Assembly: GCA_016795485.1 (NCBI GenBank)
Contig: JAEUHM010000041.1
Span: 124,001 to 188,000, forward strand
Source: Verrucomicrobiaceae bacterium
GTDB taxonomy: Bacteria > Verrucomicrobiota > Verrucomicrobiia > Verrucomicrobiales > Verrucomicrobiaceae
Direction: 5' to 3'
DNA: 64,000 nucleotides
Each line of letters starts with the position of its first letter. Position 1 is the stretch's first letter. Below, piece by piece: positions 53,367-61,497 of this stretch. Made by a program: the position numbers and the translations under genes. The notes under the pieces were generated by a model that saw only the letters and a program-made list of their open reading frames with translations, was not told where the DNA came from and did not search any database.

Positions 53367-54458
53367 TCAGGCGGCGGTGGGTTTCCGGCTCAAGAGAAGG
53401 GTGACCATAAGCAGCACGAACAGCAGACCGCTGGTGGCGGCGAAGAAGGTGGTGAGCTGGGTCCAGCCGCTGGCGGCGTGATCGTGGTGATCCTCATGCG
53501 CGGCGGCTTGTTCCTTGCTCATCTCCGTGCCGTCTTCGTTGTGCGGGTGGCCATGCGCGGCATCGAGGGCTTCTTTGAGGCTGACGCTGCCTTTGCCCGC
53601 AAAACCGAGGGCGTAGGCACCACGGGTGACGACTTCATCACCGGGCAGGATGCCTTCTTTGACCTCGACGAACTGGTCGTTTTGCGCACCGAGCACGATG
53701 GGGCACTTCACGAAGGCATTTTTGAGGTCGTAGTCTTTGATATAGACGAAGCGCTCGGCGGCATCGCCCTGCACGGCGGCACGCGGGATGGACATGACGC
53801 CTTCGCGCTTGCTCACGACGATGCTGAACTCGGCCTTCATGCCGGGACGCAGGATCTTGTCGGGATTCGGCACGTGAAACGCGGCCTCGATGGTGCCGGT
53901 TTCCTGATCCGCCTCGGCAGCGATGTGCGCGAGTTTCGCCTCAAAGACCTTCTCCGGTAGCGAGGGCACGCGGATGTGCGCGACCTGTCCGAGCGTGAGC
54001 TTCCCAGCAAGATGCAGCGGCACATGCGCACTGGCCTCGATGTTGCTAAGGTCGATGATTTCAATCAAAACGTCATCCGGCGAGACTGGCTGGCCTTGAG
54101 AGATGCTGACCTTGGAGATGAGGCCGCTGATGGGTGCTTCCAGCTTCACCACGGGCGGGGGATCGCCCGGCTGACGGCTCTCCACCCAGGCGACTTCATC
54201 ACCTTCATCCACCTGCTGATGTGGGATGACCAGCACGGAGTAAGCGCGACCCGGAATGCGGCTACTGACGATGCCTTTTTTCCCCGGCAGCACTTCGAGA
54301 GCCCCGAGAGAGAAGATGGTGTCCTCAAACGTGGTCTCCTCTGCCTCTGCGAACTGAAGCTGGAGATTTGCCACCGCGGCAGCATCCAGGATGATGTCGG
54401 GCTTGGTGGCGGCAATGACGTGAGTAGTAAGGAGTAAGAAGCAAAAAAGGTTTTTCAT
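53367..54458 (-). CDS. RND periplasmic adaptor (membrane fusion protein) with His-rich loop and C-terminal span
   Basis: A 363-residue adaptor linking pump and outer-membrane channel. A short signal peptide precedes the lipoyl/biotinyl-like and alpha-hairpin region (VSSRIPGRAYSVLVIPHQQVDEGDEV, VKLEAPISGLISKVSISQGQPVSPDD) and a beta-barrel part (KILRPGMKAEFSIVVSKREG). Unusually it ends with a His/Asp/Glu-rich segment (HGHPHNED, HEDHHDHAASG), then a hydrophobic helix (FFAATSGLLFVLLMVTLLLS) and three basic or neutral residues. The tail probably anchors the protein in the inner membrane and binds metal ions. It overlaps the TolC gene by 4 nt. Confidence 0.9.
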   Translation of the reverse strand: MKNLFCFLLLTTHVIAATKPDIILDAAAVANLQLQFAEAEETTFEDTIFSLGALEVLPGKKGIVSSRIPGRAYSVLVIPHQQVDEGDEVAWVESRQPGDPPPVVKLEAPISGLISKVSISQGQPVSPDDVLIEIIDLSNIEASAHVPLHLAGKLTLGQVAHIRVPSLPEKVFEAKLAHIAAEADQETGTIEAAFHVPNPDKILRPGMKAEFSIVVSKREGVMSIPRAAVQGDAAERFVYIKDYDLKNAFVKCPIVLGAQNDQFVEVKEGILPGDEVVTRGAYALGFAGKGSVSLKEALDAAHGHPHNEDGTEMSKEQAAAHEDHHDHAASGWTQLTTFFAATSGLLFVLLMVTLLLSRKPTAA

Positions 54459-55669
54459 GGCAGTTGGGCTCCGATCACGGATTCGTAGCGGATTTGTGAG
54501 AGATGAAAGTCGCGCTCGGCATCCAGCAGAGCAGATTGAATCTGAAAATGTTGATCCCTTGCCCTTAGCACCCCTGCCAGCTCTGCTTGCCCACTTTCAA
54601 ACGCTTGTTGGAACGCTTCCGCACGACTTGATGCCAAAGGAAGCAACTTCTCACGCAACTCTGCGACTAACGCTGCTTGTTTTTGCATCGTTGCTCGTAT
54701 GCTTGCCGCCTCCGTCTTGATTTCACGTGTTAGCGCCTCGGTTTCGAGTTTTACTCTCTCCATCGTAGCCGCCGTCTCCGCTATCTGGCCTTGGTTGCGA
54801 TTCCAGAAAGGCAGTGGCAGCGAAAGCCTGAGCCCGATAAACCCAGTGGTTTGTCTACCTGAGCCCGCAGCCGATTGCGATTCTGGCCCCCCTGTGATTC
54901 CAACTCCAATATCATCCCAGCGGCGTTTCTGAGCGAGGAGGTGCTGCGTTTCTGCTATCTCCGCACGCTTTTCGGACAGCTTCAAATCAGGCCTTTCCAG
55001 ATGAGAAGCTGCTGGTGGGATGCGAATCGCCGGAAAATCGCCGCTCATTTCCAGGTTTCCTTCCGGAGCTATCCCAAGCAGTGACCGGAGCTTGCCTTTC
55101 TGCGTTTCGATCTGGGAATCGATCATCCGGACTTCGAGATCAAGTCGTCCGGCATCCAGTTCTAACTGACTCGCGTCCAATGCAGACATTTCGCCGGCTT
55201 CCGCACGGTTTTTTGAGAATGTAGCGAGTTCTCGCGCGGTACGGCTCTGCTGTTCTCTCAATCGATGCTGATTCCTGTAGCCAATGAGCATCACTGCCAG
55301 CTCACGCGCCTCCGCTATGGTTTGCCGCTCTGCCTCGTCGACTTCGAGTTGGGCTGCGGCTACCTCGTGTGTGGCCACTTGCTTTTCAAGCCGTAGCCGA
55401 TTGGTCAGCGGGAATGACTGTTCGAACGCTATCGTTGCTTCCGCTGGATTGAGCTTTGACTGCGTGCGCCAGTCAGTCACTAGAGAAGGGTTTGATAGTT
55501 TCCCGGCTGACAACTGCCTCGCACGAGCTTCGGCAATGGTTACCCGAGCTGCTTTGAGTTGCGGATTGTGCTCACGCACGCGTTCCGCGATTTGGTTGAG
55601 GGAAAGGGTATGCGCAGAAGCCAAGCTTGCGCACAAAGAGACGATAAGAACTAAAGAAGATGATTTCAT
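54455..55669 (-). CDS. TolC-family outer-membrane efflux channel (CzcC-like)
   Basis: A 404-residue outer-membrane channel with a signal peptide (MKSSSLVLIVSLCASLASA). LSLNQIAERVREHNPQLKAARVTIAEARARQL opens the first coiled-coil repeat; FIGLRLSLPLPFWNRNQGQ starts the second. The start was chosen at the signal peptide rather than an upstream Met. Operon position (channel, adaptor, pump) matches czcCBA. No Cys for lipid attachment was seen at the processing site. Confidence 0.87.
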   Translation of the reverse strand: MKSSSLVLIVSLCASLASAHTLSLNQIAERVREHNPQLKAARVTIAEARARQLSAGKLSNPSLVTDWRTQSKLNPAEATIAFEQSFPLTNRLRLEKQVATHEVAAAQLEVDEAERQTIAEARELAVMLIGYRNQHRLREQQSRTARELATFSKNRAEAGEMSALDASQLELDAGRLDLEVRMIDSQIETQKGKLRSLLGIAPEGNLEMSGDFPAIRIPPAASHLERPDLKLSEKRAEIAETQHLLAQKRRWDDIGVGITGGPESQSAAGSGRQTTGFIGLRLSLPLPFWNRNQGQIAETAATMERVKLETEALTREIKTEAASIRATMQKQAALVAELREKLLPLASSRAEAFQQAFESGQAELAGVLRARDQHFQIQSALLDAERDFHLSQIRYESVIGAQLP

Positions 55670-55732
55670 ACAAGTGTGACGAACAGATGGGGGGAAATGC
55701 ACACCGCAGTCAGCGGTGCACGGCCATCTTCA

Positions 55733-56167
55733 TCACACTCTCAGTTCAATCTCATGGGCGAGCTCCTGCGGCCAGGGAGGATAACAGGATCGTCTCTCGG
55801 GCAGATCCTCGCGGATCAAAAGGACATCGCGCCGTGGCAAAGTCACTTCGGTGACATGCAGGAAGGCAATCTCGCACAACGGAGCGGGCACACTGCAGCT
55901 GGCAGATGCAGCAGCGGAGAGCAGTTCCTCTACGTTCGGTGCGTGATCGTGGCGATCTTCACCATCTTCTTCATCTTCATCGTGCTCATGAGCGAGCTCG
56001 TTGTCGTGACACTCGCTCGTGTGAGGTCCGTGACAGTGATCCAAAACGGTCAGGCGTTCCAGACCTCCACAATCACAGTCAAATCCTCGCTGGAGACCGC
56101 AAACCTGTGCCAAGCCCATGACCAACACGGTCAGGAGTTTGAACAGTTTGCTTGTCGATAAGCGCAT
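55733..56167 (-). CDS. small exported Cys/His/Asp-rich putative metal-binding protein
   Basis: A 144-residue protein from the ATG that starts a hydrophobic segment (LFKLLTVLVMGLAQVCG). After it come GFDCDCGG, DHCHGPHTSECHDN and AHEHDEDEEDGEDRHDHAPN: seven Cys overall with clustered His and acidic residues suited to metal binding. The rest has no known domain. It is the first gene of the efflux operon, 63 bp before the TolC gene. A plus-strand ORF of similar length overlaps it; the signal peptide and operon order favour the minus strand. Confidence 0.6.
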   Translation of the reverse strand: MRLSTSKLFKLLTVLVMGLAQVCGLQRGFDCDCGGLERLTVLDHCHGPHTSECHDNELAHEHDEDEEDGEDRHDHAPNVEELLSAAASASCSVPAPLCEIAFLHVTEVTLPRRDVLLIREDLPERRSCYPPWPQELAHEIELRV

Positions 56168-56221
56168 GCCGTAAAGTTGCGGGCAACGATTGCGCTTGTC
56201 CAACGGTTTTCCGGCTTCGGT

Positions 56222-56242
56222 CTGTCAGCGGGCGACTGACAG
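56222..56242. other. perfect inverted repeat between MBL and efflux operon genes
   Basis: CTGTCAG-7 nt-CTGACAG overlaps the last codons and stop of the UlaG-like gene and lies 55 bp before the first efflux-operon start. It has no T-run. It may be an operator for the efflux operon or coincidental. Confidence 0.28.
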
Positions 56243-57058
56243 CCTTTCGCCGCACGACATGACCTTGTGTGGCTGATGATGCTCCTGGCAGGCGCTGACG
56301 AATGTCGCCGGTGACTCTGTGTTGAACGTGAACATGTCAAAGTGATGTGGAATCACCAGCTTTGCCCTCATGCTGGAGGCAAAGAGCGCGGCTTCACGTC
56401 CGTTCATATTGCCAGCCACTCGGCGTTCAGGCTTGTTGCCATTGATGGGCAAGAACATCACATCACAATCTGTCGGCACCTCGTTTGCCAGACCAGGATG
56501 AAGCAGCGTGTCACCGCTGTGATAGAGAGTGAAGCCATTGCGCCGGATCACAAAGCCGAGGAACTTGCAGCGGCCTCGCTCATCTCGCTCCACTTCGTTA
56601 TGCGCCGCAGCCACACCTTGAATGTGCCAACCGTGAAGCTCGACAGATGTGCCCGAGTCGATGCCGTGAAAAGTGACCGTTGCGCCGCTCAAACGGGACC
56701 GCGCCTGAGTTTCTACGGCGGCAGGCAACACGAGATCAAGTCCACTCCGGGCATTGGCTAGCGGCATGAGGGTGGCTTCGTCAAAGTGGTCCGTGTGTTG
56801 GTGACTCGATGCGATCACAGGCACAAAACGAAGCTGATCCGGTTCAATGCAGCGCTCTGTCATCCGCACATGCGGCTTATCGGTGGCTGCGTACTTCAGA
56901 GTCAGCGAATCAGAGAGGTAGGGATCTACCAGCAACCAAGCTCCTGCTTGTTTGAACAAGAACCCACTCTGGCCCAGCCACCAAATGTGTAGGTCATCTC
57001 CATCGGCTGCATCCATGTCATGCAGGAGAGCCTCATCTCGCTGGAGGGGCTGGATCAC
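56225..57058 (-). CDS. MBL-fold hydrolase, UlaG-like
   Basis: A 277-residue metallo-beta-lactamase-fold protein. The metal motif is SSHQHTDHFD (H-x-H-x-D-H), with GLANEVPTDCDVMFLPING and VIPHHFDMFTFN supplying the later ligands. WWLGQSGFLFKQAGAWLLVDPYLSDSL is the typical opening of the L-ascorbate-6-phosphate lactonase group. No signal peptide, so cytoplasmic. It starts 1 bp after the M23 peptidase stop and is probably co-transcribed; substrate unknown. Confidence 0.85.
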   Translation of the reverse strand: MIQPLQRDEALLHDMDAADGDDLHIWWLGQSGFLFKQAGAWLLVDPYLSDSLTLKYAATDKPHVRMTERCIEPDQLRFVPVIASSHQHTDHFDEATLMPLANARSGLDLVLPAAVETQARSRLSGATVTFHGIDSGTSVELHGWHIQGVAAAHNEVERDERGRCKFLGFVIRRNGFTLYHSGDTLLHPGLANEVPTDCDVMFLPINGNKPERRVAGNMNGREAALFASSMRAKLVIPHHFDMFTFNTESPATFVSACQEHHQPHKVMSCGERLSVAR

Positions 57059-57059
57059 C

Positions 57060-58094
57060 TTATCGGCTGCGAGTGCTACCTGAAGCCGGTGGTGCCTGCT
57101 CAGCTTCCCGGGACTTCTTGCTCTTGAACTTCGCTCTCAGGCGCGACCAGAAGCTCCCTGTGTCTTGAGTAGCTGGCGGAGGTTGTGGTGCTGTGGTTGT
57201 TTTTGGCAGGCGAGACTGAGATACCACCACCGGACGGTTTCCTGTGGGTGAGGACGATGGTGGGATGACCGGTGTCCGTTGGTCAGGAGGTGGAATCGAA
57301 GAGGGGAGTTGCTGTGTTGAGCCCCCGCTCTTTGCCGCTGCGGATGGTGCGCGATAGACTGGGATGGAGTAGCCACGGCGGAGATACGGCTTCGTATCCA
57401 CCGTTGCCAATGTCTTGCCATAAGCAGCGAAGTTGTTGATGGGCACTTCCACGCGAGCGAGGTCCACTGCACACGTCCTATGCGCCTCAATGAAGTGCGT
57501 TGGGCTGTAGTAGTTCGAGTAATCCCTCGCGAACTGCGTGCGGTTCATGCCGATTTGCAGATTCTTCCGCATCTCAAAGTGCAGGTGCACCGGATACATA
57601 CCGCTGTTCCCACCCATGGTGCCGATCAGTTGGCCACGCTTCACCACTTCACCCACACTCACCAACCGCTTCAGCAGGTGCCCGTACTGAGAATCCACCA
57701 TCGCAAGCCGCCCCGTCGTCTCCCGGTAGGCATGGCGCACGATGATGCAGTTCCCCCAGCCGCCGCCGATGTTCTCCGAGACCACCACGATGCCGTGGGC
57801 TGCTGAGTAAATAGGATCGCCCAAATCAGAGTCGCCACCACCGCGCCCGTTCCAGTCCTCGCCCAAGTGGCCATTCGGCGTGAAGCCGCGGGCCTTGTAG
57901 TAGCCCACTGCGTTCGGCTTACCCACGGGGTAATCAAACCCATCCGTCAGCTCCAAGCGCCGGTAGTCGATCGACCACGCAAGTTGGACGCTGGCAAGCA
58001 TTCCCAGCGCTCCGATGAGGAACGACGAGCAGAAAAATCGCTGGCGAGGCCGGTAGTTCATGCCAAAAAGGGCGCGCAGACTACTCCATGCCAT
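57060..58094 (-). CDS. M23-family metallopeptidase with Pro-rich and basic C-terminus
   Basis: A 344-residue envelope peptidase. The start MAWSSLRALFGM was chosen because AGGTGG precedes it by 8 nt; MNYRPRQRFF eleven codons later is an alternative. A hydrophobic N-terminal segment (FFCSSFLIGALGMLAS) would export or anchor it. The LytM core has GHLGED (His76, Asp80), YGHL (His139) and PVHLHFE (His170, His172). The second half is Pro/Ser-rich and the end is Lys/Arg-rich (FWSRLRAKFKSKKSR). It likely cuts peptidoglycan peptides. Divergent from uppP. Confidence 0.9.
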   Translation of the reverse strand: MAWSSLRALFGMNYRPRQRFFCSSFLIGALGMLASVQLAWSIDYRRLELTDGFDYPVGKPNAVGYYKARGFTPNGHLGEDWNGRGGGDSDLGDPIYSAAHGIVVVSENIGGGWGNCIIVRHAYRETTGRLAMVDSQYGHLLKRLVSVGEVVKRGQLIGTMGGNSGMYPVHLHFEMRKNLQIGMNRTQFARDYSNYYSPTHFIEAHRTCAVDLARVEVPINNFAAYGKTLATVDTKPYLRRGYSIPVYRAPSAAAKSGGSTQQLPSSIPPPDQRTPVIPPSSSPTGNRPVVVSQSRLPKTTTAPQPPPATQDTGSFWSRLRAKFKSKKSREAEQAPPASGSTRSR

Positions 58095-58191
58095 CCAGCT
58101 TTCCACCTGAAAACCAATCCGGTCACAGTCTGACAAACTTCAATCAGCATGATAATTGGAGCCACCCTTTACCCTTCTAACCCAAAAACCC

Positions 58192-59016
58192 ATGCCTGAC
58201 TGGCTCGCCTCCATCATCCTCGGTGTCCTTGAGGGACTCACCGAGTTCATTCCCGTCTCTTCCACTGGGCACCTCTTGATCGCCGAGGACTTCATGCGCG
58301 AGCGCGGCATCCTCACAAGCATCTTGGGCGACAAGCACCAGAAAGAGATCTTCACCATCATCATCCAAAGCGCCGCCGCACTTGCCCTCGTGCCCCTATT
58401 TTGGACCAAGTTCAGTGGCATGGCCTTTCGGTTCAAGGAGCCGGCCAATCGCGATCTCCTCTTCAAGCTCACCGCAGCATTCCTGCTGACATGCGTGGCA
58501 GGCCTCGCCTTCAAGGCCATGGACCTGGAGCTGCCTGAGACCGCAGTGCCTGTCGCATGGGCTACCCTTATTGGCGGCTTCGTCATCCTCATCGTCGAAA
58601 AGATCACCGGCACGTGGAACATGGCCACGCGCATCGCTTGGCCCGTCGTCATTGCAGTCGCCGCTGGGCAAGTGCTAGCCATGGTGTTTCCAGGTGCGTC
58701 TCGGTCCGGCAGCACCATCATCGTCGCCTTGCTCATGGGCTTGGCACGCCCTGCCGCCACAGAGTTCTCCTTTCTGCTCGGAGTCCCCACCCTCCTCGCC
58801 GCCGGAGCCTATGAGATGCTCAAGGCTTGGAAAAACGGCCACCTCGCCCACATGGACTGGGCCATCTACGGGCTCGGCTTTGTTTCAGCAGGCATCTCCG
58901 CCTTCATCGTGGTGAAGTGGCTCATCCGCTTCGTCCAGGGCCACACCTTCAATGGTTTTGCTATTTATCGCATCGCACTCGGAGCGGCCTTGCTGATGTA
59001 CGCATTCAAGGCATAG
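58192..59016 (+). CDS. uppP: undecaprenyl-diphosphatase
   Basis: A 274-residue multi-span inner-membrane phosphatase (BacA) that recycles the wall lipid carrier. The two active-site motifs are present: VLEGLTEFIPVSSTGH (Glu14 and following) and FPGASRSGSTI. The ATG at 58192 follows ACCCATG rather than an in-frame TTG twelve codons upstream. Good length match. The DUF2062 gene starts 16 bp after its stop. Confidence 0.95.
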   Translation: MPDWLASIILGVLEGLTEFIPVSSTGHLLIAEDFMRERGILTSILGDKHQKEIFTIIIQSAAALALVPLFWTKFSGMAFRFKEPANRDLLFKLTAAFLLTCVAGLAFKAMDLELPETAVPVAWATLIGGFVILIVEKITGTWNMATRIAWPVVIAVAAGQVLAMVFPGASRSGSTIIVALLMGLARPAATEFSFLLGVPTLLAAGAYEMLKAWKNGHLAHMDWAIYGLGFVSAGISAFIVVKWLIRFVQGHTFNGFAIYRIALGAALLMYAFKA

Positions 59017-59032
59017 TTCCCGCCCCCAAAAC

Positions 59033-59677
59033 ATGCTGGAACTTGCGCAAGGGTATTTCCGAAAGGTGGTCTTCAAGACCATCCGCTACTTCAAGCATCC
59101 GCGGAAGCTGAAGACCAGCCCCTTGCGCCGTTGGTTCTCCCGTCACTTCCTCAACAAGCGCGTCTGGAAGCCCACCCAGCACACCTTTGCCGCAGGGCTC
59201 GCCATTGGCATGTTCGTCATGATCCAGCTCATCCCTGGGCAGATGCTCATCGCCGCCATCGCTGCCGCCATCCTTCGGGTCAACATCCCCATCGCCATCG
59301 TCGCCTGTTGGATCAGCAACCCCTTCACCTTCGTACCCTTCGGATGGGCGCAAAAGCAAGTCGGCGACTGGGCCATGCCCTTTCTCCCCGGAGCCGTCCG
59401 GCATGGCGTGAGCGACATCGTCGCCTGGTTGATCAACCACATCGAAGACCTCCCCACCTGGATCAGAAACGCCATCGGAGACGATCTCCTCGCCAAAGGA
59501 GCCAACTTCCTCTCCAGCATGTACGTCGGCGGCCTCCTGATCGGCATCGTCATCGGCGCGCTGAGTTACCCCGTAGCCTGGCTCACCTGGGAAGCGTTTG
59601 CACGTATGAAAGCCTCCCGCCGTGCGCGCTACGCCATGCCAGAGAGCCCTGACTCCACCGATCAGATTCAACCATGA
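59033..59677 (+). CDS. DUF2062 membrane protein
   Basis: A 214-residue integral membrane protein. The family core TFAAGLAIGMFVMIQLIPGQML is followed by NIPIAIVACWISNPFTFVPFGW, whose W-x-S-N-P-x-T motif is characteristic of DUF2062. Function unknown, but members often sit with glycosyltransferases or lipid genes. It overlaps the DUF420 gene by 4 nt and follows uppP closely, so the three may form one operon. Confidence 0.85.
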   Translation: MLELAQGYFRKVVFKTIRYFKHPRKLKTSPLRRWFSRHFLNKRVWKPTQHTFAAGLAIGMFVMIQLIPGQMLIAAIAAAILRVNIPIAIVACWISNPFTFVPFGWAQKQVGDWAMPFLPGAVRHGVSDIVAWLINHIEDLPTWIRNAIGDDLLAKGANFLSSMYVGGLLIGIVIGALSYPVAWLTWEAFARMKASRRARYAMPESPDSTDQIQP

Positions 59678-60099
59678 CCGTATCCGACCTTCCGCTCGTC
59701 AATGCCAGCCTGAACGCCACCTGCACCGTTCTTCTGGTGCTCGGGCTCATCTTCATCAAGAGCGGCAAGCCCAAAGCCCACGGTCTCACCATGACCCTAG
59801 CGCTCCTCGTATCAGCCGCCTTTCTCACCTCCTACCTCATCTACCACTACCACGCAGGGCACGTGAAGTTCTCTGGCACAGGCACCGTGCGCACCGTGTA
59901 CTTCACGCTTCTCATCAGCCACATCATCCTCGCCGTGGTGAATCTGCCCATGATCATCCTCACTGTGTTGCCCGCCTGGAAGCATCGGTTCGATAAACAC
60001 AAACGCTGGGCGAAACTCACCCTCCCCGTCTGGCTCTACGTCTCCGTCACTGGCGTCATCGTCTACTTGATGTGCTACGTGTGGTACCCACCCACCTGA
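59674..60099 (+). CDS. DUF420 membrane protein
   Basis: A 141-residue protein with four predicted spans. LPLVNASLNATCTVLLVLGLIFIK, LTSYLIYHYHAGHVKFSG, FTLLISHIILAVVNLPMI and KLTLPVWLYVSVTGVIVYLMCYVWYPP match DUF420 proteins, which are often found with cytochrome c oxidase genes and carry conserved His residues. No oxidase gene is nearby here. Its start overlaps the DUF2062 stop (ATGA). Confidence 0.85.
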   Translation: MTVSDLPLVNASLNATCTVLLVLGLIFIKSGKPKAHGLTMTLALLVSAAFLTSYLIYHYHAGHVKFSGTGTVRTVYFTLLISHIILAVVNLPMIILTVLPAWKHRFDKHKRWAKLTLPVWLYVSVTGVIVYLMCYVWYPPT

Positions 60100-60593
60100 G
60101 GTGGCAAAATAGCTCCGAGAGGCACTCGAAGACCCACGGGCCGCCTCCGTTGGGCGGAAAGGAGACCTCCTTTCGCCACCGAACACGGATCAACATCCAC
60201 CGCCCAATCCTCAGCACCGGCCCGTTGGGCCGGAGGAAAGTTGGAGTGGTGGAGTGGTGGAGTGGTGAACGGTGGTCGGTAAGGTGGGTATTCGGTCATC
60301 GGTAGCCGGTGGTCGGTGATCGGTGGTTGGGTTGCTCCTGGCGTGAGGGGTGACGAGGTGGTGTGGTGTTTTGCGGGATGGACGCCCCCACGGTGGGGCG
60401 GAGATTCTAACCCTGGGGCTCGGTGCGGCCTGAAGGGCCGCGAGAAGGATCAGAGTCTTTCCTGCCCCTTCAGGGCATCACTACGCTCAGCCCTGGGCTG
60501 GGCTCTGGCGACTCGTGGGGCCCGGTGGGTGATGCGACTGCCCTCGGACGATCTTCGACTTCGTACTCGGCTCCTCTGACCAAGGGCGAAAAA
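60100..60593. repeat. palindrome- and GGT-rich intergenic block next to tRNA-Ser
   Basis: No gene seen in these 494 bases. Perfect short inverted repeats: 60157-60174 (GAAAGGAG-AC-CTCCTTTC), 60217-60233 (CCGGCCC-GTT-GGGCCGG), 60383-60400 (CGCCCC arms), 60425-60441 (GCGGCC-TGAAG-GGCCGC), and smaller TGCCC/GGGCA and AGCCC/GGGCT pairs near 60460-60510. Three exact 8 bp copies of GGAGTGGT run at 60243-60266, and five TCGGT words follow to about 60330. The composition is unlike the rest of the window. It may be REP-like elements or structured RNA. Confidence 0.65.
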
Positions 60594-60681
60594 TGGCGGA
60601 AGGGGTGGGATTCGAACCCACGGTGGGTTTCCCCACGTCTGATTTCGAGTCAGATACTTTAGACCACTCAGCCACCCTTCC
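60594..60681 (-). tRNA. tRNA-Ser, anticodon CGA
   Basis: On the minus strand GGAAGGG (60675-60681) pairs with CCCTTCC (60598-60604) as the acceptor stem, followed by discriminator G and an encoded CCA (60594-60596). The anticodon loop CTCGAAA in a TCTGA/TCAGA stem gives anticodon CGA (60645-60647), decoding UCG. The long variable arm (GTGGGGAAACCCAC) and the TTCGAAT T-loop confirm a class II serine tRNA of 88 nt. Confidence 0.95.
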
Positions 60682-60696
60682 TGATTCAGTGGCGGG

Positions 60697-60724
60697 ATTG
60701 TCGCTGGAGGATGCGGATTTGCAA
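60697..60724 (-). promoter_or_regulatory. putative tRNA-Ser promoter
   Basis: On the minus strand TTGCAA (60719-60724), a 16 bp spacer and GACAAT (60697-60702), 15 bp before the tRNA 5' end. Confidence 0.38.
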
Positions 60725-60782
60725 ACGCAGTTTTTGTCCTCGCTGAACCTCAAATCTGGCTCAAAGTCGCGGCACAGGAAAC

Positions 60783-61448
60783 ATGCAGGACAAGGGATTC
60801 ATTTTTGATTGGGACGGCGTGGTGATCGACTCGCATCGGCAGCATGAGGAAAGTTGGCATTTGCTAGCGGAAGAGATGGGCACTCATGTGCCTGAAGGGT
60901 TCTTTGCTGCCACGTTTGGCATGAGAAACCAGCAGATCATCCCGCTGTGGTTCAAGGAACTGAAGGACGATGCTGCGGCAGTGGCTCGGATCGGAGATCG
61001 CAAAGAGGAACTCTACCGCGAGATCCTCCGCCGTGACGGAATCGAGCCGCTGGAGGGTGTGCGGGAGTTTTTGCACCGGTTGAAAGAGTTGGGCATCCCG
61101 GCAGCAGTGGGTTCATCCACGCCCCTGAAGAATGTGGAGACGGTCATCGAAATGGCGGGCTTGGAGGGTCTCTTTGCTGCCAAAGTCACGGCAGAGGACG
61201 TTCAGCGCGGCAAACCGGAGCCCGATGTGTTCCTGCTAGCGGCGAACCGGATCGGACGTGCTCCAGCGCACTGCGTTGTGTTTGAAGATGCCTTTGTGGG
61301 CATCCAAGCCGGGCTCGCTGCGGGCATGAAGGTGGTGGCGATCGCGAGCACTAACCCGATTGAGAAACTGGGCATGGCGCATCATGCCGTTCACCATCTC
61401 GCAGGCGAAACTCCGGAGTCTCTCTGGCTCACTCTGGGCCTGGCTTGA
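60783..61448 (+). CDS. HAD-superfamily hydrolase, beta-phosphoglucomutase-like
   Basis: A 221-residue cytoplasmic phosphatase or phosphomutase. Motif I is FIFDWDGVVIDS (nucleophile and acid Asp pair, with Val rather than Thr after DG), motif II AVGSSTPLKN, motif III Lys in QRGKPEPDVFLLAA and motif IV VVFEDAFVGIQAG. The alpha-helical cap between motifs I and II is of the beta-phosphoglucomutase/phosphoglycolate phosphatase size. Substrate not determinable. It lies 101 bp from the divergent tRNA gene. Confidence 0.88.
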   Translation: MQDKGFIFDWDGVVIDSHRQHEESWHLLAEEMGTHVPEGFFAATFGMRNQQIIPLWFKELKDDAAAVARIGDRKEELYREILRRDGIEPLEGVREFLHRLKELGIPAAVGSSTPLKNVETVIEMAGLEGLFAAKVTAEDVQRGKPEPDVFLLAANRIGRAPAHCVVFEDAFVGIQAGLAAGMKVVAIASTNPIEKLGMAHHAVHHLAGETPESLWLTLGLA

Positions 61449-61497
61449 GCCGCTGGTTGAATCCGCGTGATTTGAAGCGACCTATTGCGCCTATTTC

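Noticed and set aside
55676..56161. 161-codon plus-strand open frame opposite the small Cys/His-rich protein
   Set aside because: The minus-strand frame has a signal peptide, clustered metal ligands and operon position; the plus-strand product has none.
56222..56242. Terminator for the UlaG-like gene
   Set aside because: Perfect CTGTCAG/CTGACAG arms exist but there is no following T-run on the minus strand; kept only as an inverted repeat of unknown use.
60316..60662. Short open frames across the palindrome block and tRNA
   Set aside because: Composition follows the repeats, no ribosome site, and the frames run into tRNA-Ser.
60594..60681. Integrated genetic element using the tRNA-Ser 3' end
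   Set aside because: No integrase, no duplicated tRNA fragment and no phage genes were seen in the flanks, so only the repeat cluster is reported.
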